Source: CAZGSG01 sp964528095
GTDB taxonomy: Bacteria > Bacteroidota > Bacteroidia > Chitinophagales > Chitinophagaceae
Direction of reading: 5' to 3'
NCBI GenBank assembly: GCA_964528095.1
Contig: CAZGSG010000349.1
Span: 1 to 6,253, forward strand
Length of the DNA stretch: 6,253 bases
The translations under genes and the position numbers were made by a program. Of this stretch, positions 1 through 5,028 are shown one piece after another. The notes under the pieces are model-generated. The model worked only from the letters and a program-made list of their open reading frames with translations. It made no database searches and was not told where the DNA came from. The first letter of the stretch is position 1; the number at the start of each line of letters is the position of its first letter.

Positions 1-864
1 ATTGGCTGCAGCAGCCGGTTTCCTTATTATATGAATACCTATGGTATGCACTCGATCCATGGAAGGGCAACTGCTATTGCTTCAGGATTAAAAGCAAGCC
101 GCCCGGAACTGAGCGTATGGATCGTAAGTGGTGATGGCGACAGCCTTAGTATTGGCGGTAATCATACTATTCACTTATTGCGGAGAAATTTTGATGTAAA
201 TCTATTAGTATTCAACAACCAGATATACGGTCTTACAAAGGGGCAATATTCTCCAACATCGGAAGAAAAGAAAGTGACCAAGTCAACACCAATGGGTAGT
301 ATTGACCATCCCTTCAATCCGCTGGCGCTTGCCATGGGGGCCGATGCTTCTTTTGTTGCAAGAACAATGGACCGTGATCCCAAACATTTGCAGGCAATGC
401 TGTTGCGGACCAATCAGCATAAAGGCGCTTCTTTCCTGGAGATTTATCAGAACTGTAATATTTTTAATGATGGGGCTTTCGAGATTTTTACAGAAAAAGG
501 AAGCAAGCCGCAGGAAACCCTATTCCTTGAACAGGGTAAGCCATTGGTATTCGGAGCTGCTAATGATAAAGGCATCCGGCTGGATGGCTTTACGCCAAAG
601 GTTGTGAGCCTCTCCGAAGGATTTAGTGCGGATGATTGCTGGGTACACGATGAAGCGGATATTTATAAAGCACAGATCCTTACCCGCATCTTTGATGATC
701 CCAAAATTGAGGGACACCTGCCAAGACCTTTCGGAGTATTTTATAAGAACGACCGGCCTTGTTATGAGGACCAGATGAAGGACCAGCTGGAGGAAGCAAA
801 AGGAAGAAAACCAGCCGATCTGAATAAGCTGTTAAGGGGTAATGAGGTTTGGACGATACAATAG
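1..864 (+). CDS. korB: 2-oxoacid:ferredoxin oxidoreductase, beta subunit (3' part, N-terminus off the window)
   Basis: This is the thiamine diphosphate-binding subunit of a KorAB-type enzyme that decarboxylates 2-oxoglutarate (or a related 2-oxoacid) to its acyl-CoA while reducing ferredoxin in the cytoplasm. The frame is open from base 1, giving 287 residues; the family is about 340 residues, so roughly 50 are missing, including the CxxC that supplies two cluster ligands. Visible are the GIGC-type Cys (fragment residue 3), the HGRA turn (about 30-33), the Mg-diphosphate motif GDGD (44-47) with IGGNH after it, and the matching NNQIYGLTKGQ (72-82). A Cys in the YQNCNIFN segment (fragment residue 152) fits the fourth [4Fe-4S] ligand position. 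The C-terminal tail after about residue 250 is charged. The alpha subunit gene is normally just upstream and would lie off the left edge. Family assignment is firm; the exact 2-oxoacid cannot be read from this subunit. An ATG at 31 is internal, not the start. Confidence 0.93.
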   Translation: MGCSSRFPYYMNTYGMHSIHGRATAIASGLKASRPELSVWIVSGDGDSLSIGGNHTIHLLRRNFDVNLLVFNNQIYGLTKGQYSPTSEEKKVTKSTPMGSIDHPFNPLALAMGADASFVARTMDRDPKHLQAMLLRTNQHKGASFLEIYQNCNIFNDGAFEIFTEKGSKPQETLFLEQGKPLVFGAANDKGIRLDGFTPKVVSLSEGFSADDCWVHDEADIYKAQILTRIFDDPKIEGHLPRPFGVFYKNDRPCYEDQMKDQLEEAKGRKPADLNKLLRGNEVWTIQ

Positions 865-908
865 ATAGAAATCTGCCGCTTCTTTAAATTTAGTCAATAA
901 AGAATAAG

Positions 909-969
909 GCGCTCAAGAAAACCGATGTGTCAAGACGGTAGGGTTACAATTGCATTTATTTCTTGAGGC
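909..969. repeat. Inverted repeat in the korB/cupin convergent spacer
   Basis: CTCAAGAAA at 912-920 is matched exactly by TTTCTTGAG at 959-967, a 9-bp perfect stem that grows to 11 bp (GC at 909-910 with GC at 968-969) if G911 is bulged. The 38-nt loop contains a small ACCG/CGGT stem (921-924 with 936-939). Just downstream, CACAT/ATGTG (969-973 with 979-983) could form a further weak hairpin followed by TTTC. It sits between two converging genes, so a bidirectional 3'-end structure is the natural guess, but no clean U-tract follows either arm. The rest of 865-1010 shows no gene. Confidence 0.4.
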
Positions 970-1010
970 ACATAATGCATGTGTTTCATGCCATGAACTA
1001 AAGTCCTGTA

Positions 1011-1898
1011 TTATTGCCTGATCAAATTGAGCTCTTTATCCGCCTCCGCAAACAACTTCCTTTCTTTTCGCGCATACCACCATTTAGGCAATGTTTTTTT
1101 CATCAGCGTGTCAATGCTACGCATACCTACAAGGTTCCATGCTCCTTTTATCTTGCCTATCAATGAGGGCTGCATTGCGCGCAGGCTCATTGCAAAGCCA
1201 CTGTCCAGGTATTCCATATGATGCCAGTAACCGGCAGGCATAAATAAAGTGTCGCCAGGCTCCAGGATAAAGTCAAATCCATTCGCCAGTTTTAATGCCG
1301 GGAATTTTTCATAATCAGGAGTGCCGTTATGTTCATAGTAATGTGAGAAGTCGGCAAGACTTAATACCTCGAATGGTTTACGGTATAACTTATGCTGCTC
1401 TGCATACGGAAACATCAACACTCTTTTTCTTCCGCAGAATTGTGTATGCAGAATATGAGAAAGATCGATATCGAAATGCATATGTGTTATAGAACTGGCG
1501 CCGCCCGTGAATAGCATCGGGTATTTTTTCACAAAACCTTTCATTAGATGCTCAGGCCAGGTAAAATCCTTGATCAGTTGCGGAGCATGGTCAAAAATAT
1601 TGAAAAGAAATATTCGCCAGGCAGCAGGGCCGTGACTGATCATGTCGATATATTCTCCAAATGTTTTATAATCATCCGCTTTATTGATTGGTGTATAAGC
1701 GTCACTTTTCACATTATTATAAAGTGGAACTCTTTTATCCCCTACCAGCGATTTAAAATAATCCCAGTTCCATTTGGAATATGCCGGCCACTCTTTTGCC
1801 ATATCCTTGATGATGACGGGAATGCCAGGCTCGTAAAAATCCTTTTTAAAAACCCCGGGTTCTATTGTTTTGAGAGTAGTAACCGCTTTCAGTTGCAT
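1011..1898 (-). CDS. Cupin-like (JmjC-type) Fe(II)/2-oxoglutarate-dependent oxygenase, substrate unknown
   Basis: The 295-residue product fits the cupin_8/JmjC-like family, whose members hydroxylate protein side chains or small molecules using Fe(II), O2 and 2-oxoglutarate. The double-stranded beta-helix metal site is visible: THMHFD gives the HxD pair (His141, Asp143), GRKR carries the Lys expected to bind 2-oxoglutarate (Lys158), and the distal iron His lies in GDTLFMPAGYWHHMEY (His226 or His227). The GDxLFxPxGxWH signature is typical. Compared from memory with FIH and JMJD5, there are two extra residues between HxD and Lys. No signal peptide or membrane helix is seen, so it should be cytoplasmic. 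I chose ATG 1898 rather than the GTG at 1937, because a TATCTTTG promoter box (1913-1920) lies between them and a transcript from it could not include the GTG. No SD precedes it. It converges with korB and diverges from the YciO-like gene. The family is clear; the substrate is not. Confidence 0.85.
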   Translation of the reverse strand: MQLKAVTTLKTIEPGVFKKDFYEPGIPVIIKDMAKEWPAYSKWNWDYFKSLVGDKRVPLYNNVKSDAYTPINKADDYKTFGEYIDMISHGPAAWRIFLFNIFDHAPQLIKDFTWPEHLMKGFVKKYPMLFTGGASSITHMHFDIDLSHILHTQFCGRKRVLMFPYAEQHKLYRKPFEVLSLADFSHYYEHNGTPDYEKFPALKLANGFDFILEPGDTLFMPAGYWHHMEYLDSGFAMSLRAMQPSLIGKIKGAWNLVGMRSIDTLMKKTLPKWWYARKERKLFAEADKELNLIRQ

Positions 1899-1912
1899 GC
1901 AAGCTGTTTTTA

Positions 1913-1920
1913 CAAAGATA
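1913..1920 (-). promoter_or_regulatory. Candidate Bacteroidota -7 promoter element for the cupin-like gene
   Basis: On the minus strand the sequence is TATCTTTG, an exact match to TAnnTTTG. Only 14 nt separate it from the ATG at 1898, implying a leader of roughly 8-10 nt. I see no clear TTTG -33 element; TTCG at 1937-1940 is the nearest candidate, at 16-nt spacing. Its position decides the start codon of the downstream gene. Confidence 0.55.
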
Positions 1921-1946
1921 ATTAAGCCTAAAAACACGAATTGTCA

Positions 1947-1976
1947 TTTATTACCAATTCATTAAAATTATTTTTG
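1947..1976 (+). promoter_or_regulatory. Candidate promoter (-33/-7) for the YciO-like gene
   Basis: TATTTTTG at 1969-1976 matches TAnnTTTG exactly. TTTA at 1947-1950 is a 3-of-4 match to the -33 TTTG, with 18-nt spacing, close to the usual range. Transcription would start near 1982, about 30 nt before the ATG at 2013. The region is AT-rich, so a chance match is possible; its place directly upstream of a gene supports it. Confidence 0.5.
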
Positions 1977-2012
1977 GAATAACACTTGTAGATTTAAAGT
2001 CAAATATTGCTG

Positions 2013-2621
2013 ATGTTACTGAATATTCATCCCGAAAACCCCCAGGCCAGGCATATTAAGCAGGTCGTAGATACCCTGCAAAGAGGCGGAACCATCATTT
2101 ATCCCACCGATACCATCTATGGGCTGGGTTGTGATATTTTTGAACACCGGGCCATTGAAAAAATATGCCGCATTAAAAAGGTTGACCCGCGCAAAGCTCA
2201 ATTATCCTTTATTTGCGCGGATCTGAGCCATTTGAGCGATTTTACAAAACAAATACCTACAGCAACCTACCGTTTACTTAAGGAATACCTGCCAGGGCCA
2301 TATACTTTTATCCTGCCAGCCAGCAAAATGGTACCCAAGATCCTGCAAAGCAAAAAAGATACGATTGGTCTCCGCATACCAGACAATAAGATCGCCTGCG
2401 CTATCGTGAAAGAATTAGGCAGACCCGTGCTCAGCGCGTCTTTGCCGGGAACAGAAGTGGAAGATTATACAGATCCTGAGATCATGTTCGAAAATTTCAG
2501 GAAGGAAGTGGATATTGTAATCGATGGTGGTATTGGAAATGCCACCCCCTCAACGATTATCGACTGCACCAAAGAGCCGTTTGAACTCGTCAGACAGGGT
2601 GCGGGTGAATGGAGAGAATAA
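2013..2621 (+). CDS. yciO: YrdC-fold protein, YciO/threonylcarbamoyl-AMP synthase family
   Basis: The 202-residue single-domain protein belongs to the Sua5/YciO/YrdC family. TsaC/Sua5 members make threonylcarbamoyl-AMP from Thr, bicarbonate and ATP for the t6A37 modification of tRNAs. Visible blocks are GGTIIYPTDTIYGLGC (25-40), the basic segment RIKKVDPRK (53-61), LPGPYTFIL (93-101), TIGLRIP (117-123), LSAS (140-143) and PSTIIDC (179-185). The opening NIHPENPQARHIKQ, the CRIKK...DLS..SDF stretch and the length closely resemble E. coli YciO as I recall it, more than TsaC, so the t6A role is plausible but not certain. No C-terminal Sua5 domain is present. I chose ATG 2013 over the in-frame TTG at 2007, since MLLNIHPENP matches the family start. 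No SD is visible. It is probably monocistronic: promoter at 1969, and the next gene lies on the opposite strand. Confidence 0.88.
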   Translation: MLLNIHPENPQARHIKQVVDTLQRGGTIIYPTDTIYGLGCDIFEHRAIEKICRIKKVDPRKAQLSFICADLSHLSDFTKQIPTATYRLLKEYLPGPYTFILPASKMVPKILQSKKDTIGLRIPDNKIACAIVKELGRPVLSASLPGTEVEDYTDPEIMFENFRKEVDIVIDGGIGNATPSTIIDCTKEPFELVRQGAGEWRE

Positions 2622-2788
2622 GCAGGATATGCAATAAAAGGTTAATGGGTTGATTGAAATTCAGATTGTGGTTTAAATTGGGTTGGATGCGACACTCAAG
2701 CCGGAGCTCGGCAAGAGATACGAAGGCTATTTTTGAATTTTTACTTTTAAATTTTGCATTCGGGGTAGAACCGACAACTTGAGTTGTT
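2622..2788. other. Convergent intergenic spacer after the YciO-like gene
   Basis: No ORF with coding character or RNA gene is seen. It holds the 19-nt repeat (2733-2751), a small inverted pair ACAACT/AGTTGT (2774-2779 with 2782-2787), and a loose ACTCAAG/CTTGAGT pair (2694-2700 with 2778-2784) whose 77-nt loop makes it probably chance. No clear plus-strand terminator for the YciO-like gene was found. Confidence 0.5.
2733..2751. repeat. 19-nt intergenic repeat, copy 1
   Basis: TTGAATTTTTACTTTTAAA occurs here and again exactly at 4976-4994, same orientation, both in non-coding spacers. The flanks differ, apart from a loosely shared GCATT (downstream here, upstream in copy 2). AT-rich words recur by chance, but 19 identical bases in a window of this size suggest a dispersed intergenic element. 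Confidence 0.6.
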
Positions 2789-2816
2789 AAAAAAAAGCCC
2801 CGGAAATTTCCGGGGC
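2789..2816 (-). terminator. Rho-independent terminator for the small basic-protein gene
   Basis: GCCCCGGAAATTTCCGGGGC (2797-2816) is a perfect 20-bp palindrome with a GC-rich stem. On the minus strand it is followed by eight T (A-run at 2789-2796). It starts 10 nt past the stop codon of the minus-strand gene ending at 2827. On the plus strand no long U-tract follows, so it acts mainly for the minus strand. Confidence 0.92.
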
Positions 2817-2826
2817 CTGGTGACTT

Positions 2827-3126
2827 TTAAAAGGACCTTCTGTGCCTGTTATGTTTGTAACGAAAAGCATCATGGCGGTCGTTACGTTTCATTTTATAGA
2901 GTTTTCTTTTTTCCATACGGGATAAATGACCATCGCGTTTGAATTTACGTTCAGTTCTATGATAACGAACGTCATTCTTTTTCATCCTGAACTTTTCTCC
3001 GGGAGTTACCCGTCGATCATTGAAACCGTTATGCGATTTGCTATTCCTGTCGCCCCGTATGCTTTGTGCAGAAGCAGAAGCAATAAGCAGGGTAAATGCG
3101 AATCCAAGTAATACTAATTTTTTCAT
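2827..3126 (-). CDS. Small exported, highly basic protein of unknown function
   Basis: The 99-residue product starts with a classical signal peptide: MKK, a hydrophobic core (LVLLGFAFTLLIA), then ASA before Gln21, a good signal peptidase I site. There is no lipobox Cys. The predicted 79-residue mature part has 17 Arg, 11 Lys and 6 His against 9 Asp/Glu, so it is strongly cationic and hydrophilic. Two similar stretches, RMKKND (47-52) and KMKRND (78-83), each sit in an Arg/His-rich context, hinting at an internal repeat. The C-terminal half (about 66-97) reads like short Bacteroidota exported proteins with an EKRK..KMKR.DR...FRYKHNR pattern; I know no function for these. The gene is real on several grounds: signal peptide, dedicated terminator at 2789-2816, and ATG start. 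No SD and no clear TAnnTTTG box were found upstream. Binding to a polyanion (nucleic acid, LPS or polysaccharide) would fit the charge but is speculation. Confidence 0.8.
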   Translation of the reverse strand: MKKLVLLGFAFTLLIASASAQSIRGDRNSKSHNGFNDRRVTPGEKFRMKKNDVRYHRTERKFKRDGHLSRMEKRKLYKMKRNDRHDAFRYKHNRHRRSF

Positions 3127-3158
3127 GGCTGTAATTTTTAATTGTTCATTTTAATAGA

Positions 3159-3182
3159 AGTAAGACAGCTGCTTTTCTTACT
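3159..3182. repeat. Inverted repeat between rnhB and the small exported-protein gene
   Basis: AGTAAGA (3159-3165) pairs with TCTTACT (3176-3182), a perfect 7-bp stem with a 10-nt loop containing CAGCTG. On the minus strand it lies 21 nt after the rnhB stop and is followed by TTCTATTAAAA, so it may be a weak rnhB terminator. It also lies 32 nt upstream of the next minus-strand start, where an operator is equally possible. Confidence 0.35.
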
Positions 3183-3203
3183 CGTTTAGCCAATATGAAA
3201 ACT

Positions 3204-3890
3204 TTAACAGGTACCGGAAGAAGATGTTAATGTGGTGACTGGCGCCGGCTGTATGGCAGCTATACCGGTAGTGGGTTCCAATAAGGTCTGTTCATTAAAA
3301 AGTGGGGCTGGTTGCGGGATAATATCAAAACTCCGGCGATGATATTTACAAAGCCCATGAGACTGGATCGCGCTGCGATGCTCCTCTGTACCATAACCCT
3401 TATTTCTTTGCCAGTTATAATGAGGGAACTCGCGGTGCAGGTTTTTCATATAGGCATCCCGGTGTGTTTTAGCAAGAATACTTGCTGCTGCGATACTGCT
3501 ATAAATTCCATCGCCTTTTATGATACAGGCATGTTGTATTTTCTTATAGGGAGTGAACCGGTTACCATCGATCAATAAAAAGCTGGGACGCTTACGTAAT
3601 TTATCGATGGCCATATGCATGGCTTTGAAAGAAGCCCGTAAAATATTGATCTGGTCTATTTCTTGATTATCTACCATTGCCACAGCATAAGCAATAGCAT
3701 GTGTTTTAATATATGTTTTCAGCTTATCTCTTTGCTCGGCTGTAAGCTGTTTGCTATCGTTCAGTTCAGGATGATAGAAATCCTTTGGCAGTATTACCGC
3801 TGCAGCTGCAACCGGCCCTGCATAACAGCCTCTTCCGGCCTCGTCACAGCCGGCTTCTATATTTTCTTCCTGGTAAAAAGATTTCAGCAT
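3204..3890 (-). CDS. rnhB: Ribonuclease HII
   Basis: The enzyme cuts the RNA strand of RNA/DNA hybrids, especially 5' of single ribonucleotides embedded in DNA, starting ribonucleotide excision repair in the cytoplasm. In the 228-residue product the DEAGRG signature (Asp16-Glu17) lies near the N-terminus, the third acidic residue is in LLIDGN (Asp108), and the fourth in IIKGDG (Asp127), followed by SSIAAASILAKTHRD. The RNase HII C-terminal block NKGYGTEEH...HGLCKYHRRSF (about 163-188) is intact, so the catalytic set is complete. After it comes an extra 39 or so residues rich in Pro, Thr, Ser and Ala, ending SSSGTC, which look disordered and are not part of the core. ATG 3890 is preferred to the TTG at 3899. 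No SD is visible. The gene is divergent from ctaA across 72 bp. A TATTTTTT sequence (minus strand, 3916-3909) is a near match to TAnnTTTG but not convincing. Confidence 0.96.
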   Translation of the reverse strand: MLKSFYQEENIEAGCDEAGRGCYAGPVAAAAVILPKDFYHPELNDSKQLTAEQRDKLKTYIKTHAIAYAVAMVDNQEIDQINILRASFKAMHMAIDKLRKRPSFLLIDGNRFTPYKKIQHACIIKGDGIYSSIAAASILAKTHRDAYMKNLHREFPHYNWQRNKGYGTEEHRSAIQSHGLCKYHRRSFDIIPQPAPLFNEQTLLEPTTGIAAIQPAPVTTLTSSSGTC

Positions 3891-3948
3891 CGACTGCAAT
3901 TTCTTTATAAAAAATATTGAATAGAAATTATTTTTCTCACATGCTGCC

Positions 3949-3956
3949 TACCTTTG
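3949..3956 (+). promoter_or_regulatory. Candidate Bacteroidota -7 promoter element for ctaA
   Basis: TACCTTTG matches TAnnTTTG exactly and ends only 6 nt before the ATG at 3963, so the transcript would have almost no leader. No good -33 TTTG is seen at the usual distance. An in-frame TTG at 3954 lies inside this box and is therefore an unlikely start codon. Confidence 0.55.
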
Positions 3957-3962
3957 TTTTTA

Positions 3963-4874
3963 ATGAACAATAAATCCTATTTACGCTATACCTGGTTTGT
4001 ACTGGTAATGGTCTTTCTGGTAATATTGGCGGGTGGCGTGGTGCGGATGACACAGAGCGGGATGGGGTGCCCCGATTGGCCAACTTGTTTTGGCAGATGG
4101 GTGCCACCGGTAAAAGCCAGCCAATTGCCACCGGATTTTGAAAAATACCTGCGAAAGCAGGATATCGACCATACATTCAACGCGTATCATACCTGGATTG
4201 AATATATCAACCGGCTACTGGGCGCATTGCTTGGAGTTTTCATTTTTATACACACGATCTGGAGTTTTAGAAAATTCCGCAGATCAAACCGTTCGATATT
4301 TATACTCTCACTACTATTATTACTGGCAGTTGGATTCCAGGGCTGGCTTGGGAAAAAGGTGGTCGATGATAACCTGGCCGTAGTTAAAATAACTATCCAC
4401 ATGTTGGTGGCCCTGGTCATCGCGGCCTTGCCCATACTGATCATTGCCAAACTAACAGCAAGCAAAATAGTCGCCACCCGGTTTCTTAAAACCTTGTCGG
4501 TACTTACACTTATCCTTTTATTGTTGCAGATCATACTGGGAACAGAAGTAAGAGAGCAGATAGACGAGATTTCCCGCTCATTAAAATATATGCAGCGCGA
4601 GACCTGGATGGGGCAGTTGGACAATTATTTTCTTGTGCATCGTAGTTTTTCCTGGATTGTAGCAATCAGCACCCTGTTGTTGTATTGGAAATCTGCCGGA
4701 CTAAATGGCCTTTTTGTACATCGGCTGCTGATCCTGTTTTTTGTTCTGCTCTCCATTGGTGCCGGGCTTAGCATGTATTTCTTTAATATCCCTGCTATTG
4801 CTCAGCCAATACATCTTTTATCAGCTTCCCTGCTCGCAATAACCCTGTTTTCTTTCCGTTTACAATTGAAATAA
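3963..4874 (+). CDS. ctaA: Heme A synthase, CtaA/COX15 family
   Basis: This inner-membrane enzyme oxidises the C8 methyl of heme O to a formyl group, giving heme A for aa3-type cytochrome oxidase. The 303-residue product has eight predicted helices (about 11-28, 84-101, 111-130, 142-164, 175-193, 224-242, 250-273, 279-299), as expected. Signatures are GGVVRMTQSGMGCPDWPTCFG (24-44), with Cys36 and Cys42 matching the extracytoplasmic Cys pair, and EYINRLLG (80-87). His146 (TIHM), His226 (LVHRSFSW) and His284 (QPIHLL) fit three of the four heme-ligand histidines. The fourth, normally in ExxHR, is Asn83 here. ATG 3963 gives the usual MNNKSYLRYTWF start; the in-frame TTG at 3954 falls inside the promoter box. 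No cyoE/ctaB or oxidase subunit gene is visible nearby. It diverges from rnhB and is followed by a terminator-like hairpin, so it is probably monocistronic. Confidence 0.94.
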   Translation: MNNKSYLRYTWFVLVMVFLVILAGGVVRMTQSGMGCPDWPTCFGRWVPPVKASQLPPDFEKYLRKQDIDHTFNAYHTWIEYINRLLGALLGVFIFIHTIWSFRKFRRSNRSIFILSLLLLLAVGFQGWLGKKVVDDNLAVVKITIHMLVALVIAALPILIIAKLTASKIVATRFLKTLSVLTLILLLLQIILGTEVREQIDEISRSLKYMQRETWMGQLDNYFLVHRSFSWIVAISTLLLYWKSAGLNGLFVHRLLILFFVLLSIGAGLSMYFFNIPAIAQPIHLLSASLLAITLFSFRLQLK

Positions 4875-4910
4875 AGCACTGTGTGCTTCAACTTGTTTTG
4901 TTTATTTTTA
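4874..4910 (+). terminator. Probable rho-independent terminator after ctaA
   Basis: AAGCAC (4874-4879) and GTGCTT (4883-4888) form a perfect 6-bp stem with a TGT loop, starting on the last base of the ctaA stop codon. A T-rich but interrupted tract follows (TTGTTTTGTTTATTTTTA, 4893-4910). The stem is short and the U-tract is not immediate, so strength is uncertain. Confidence 0.5.
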
Positions 4911-4968
4911 AACCGGTTAACTGTAAAGGTTTAATACATGTATTCTTGCCGGGTACTAACTAGCCGGG
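4911..4968. promoter_or_regulatory. Palindromes upstream of the membrane-patatin gene (candidate operators)
   Basis: AACCGGTT (4911-4918) and AATACATGTATT (4933-4944) are perfect palindromes of 8 and 12 bp. GCCGGG is repeated directly at 4948-4953 and 4963-4968, 15 nt apart. They lie in the spacer before the start at 5029, where regulator sites would be expected, but each alone could arise by chance. No clear TAnnTTTG box was found here; TACTTTTA at 4985-4992 is a near match. Confidence 0.25.
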
Positions 4969-4975
4969 CAGCGCA

Positions 4976-4994
4976 TTGAATTTTTACTTTTAAA
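4976..4994. repeat. 19-nt intergenic repeat, copy 2
   Basis: TTGAATTTTTACTTTTAAA is identical and in the same orientation to 2733-2751. Here it lies 34 nt upstream of the membrane-patatin start, where its TACTTTTA part could also act as a degenerate -7 element. Confidence 0.6.
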
Positions 4995-5028
4995 CTGCTA
5001 TTCCACCAATTAACAAACAGCCCCCGGG

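Noticed and set aside
1548..1925. Open frame of 125 codons on the plus strand inside the cupin-like gene
   Set aside because: It lies fully opposite a gene with clear catalytic motifs, and its translation shows no domain, signal or plausible composition.
1899..1937. GTG start extending the cupin-like protein by 13 residues
   Set aside because: The extension crosses the TATCTTTG promoter box and encodes a short hydrophobic run not expected in this family.
2007..2012. TTG start for the YciO-like gene, two codons upstream of ATG 2013
   Set aside because: A standard ATG follows at once and gives the family-like N-terminus; no SD favours the TTG.
2694..2784. ACTCAAG/CTTGAGT as terminal inverted repeats of a small mobile element
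   Set aside because: Only 7 bp with a 77-nt interior, no target-site duplication seen and no second copy of the whole unit in the window.
3954..3962. TTG start for ctaA three codons upstream
   Set aside because: It lies inside the exact TAnnTTTG box; ATG 3963 gives the normal family start.
4187..4624. Open frame of 145 codons on the minus strand inside ctaA
   Set aside because: It is the complement of a well-conserved membrane enzyme, with no recognisable family or start context of its own.
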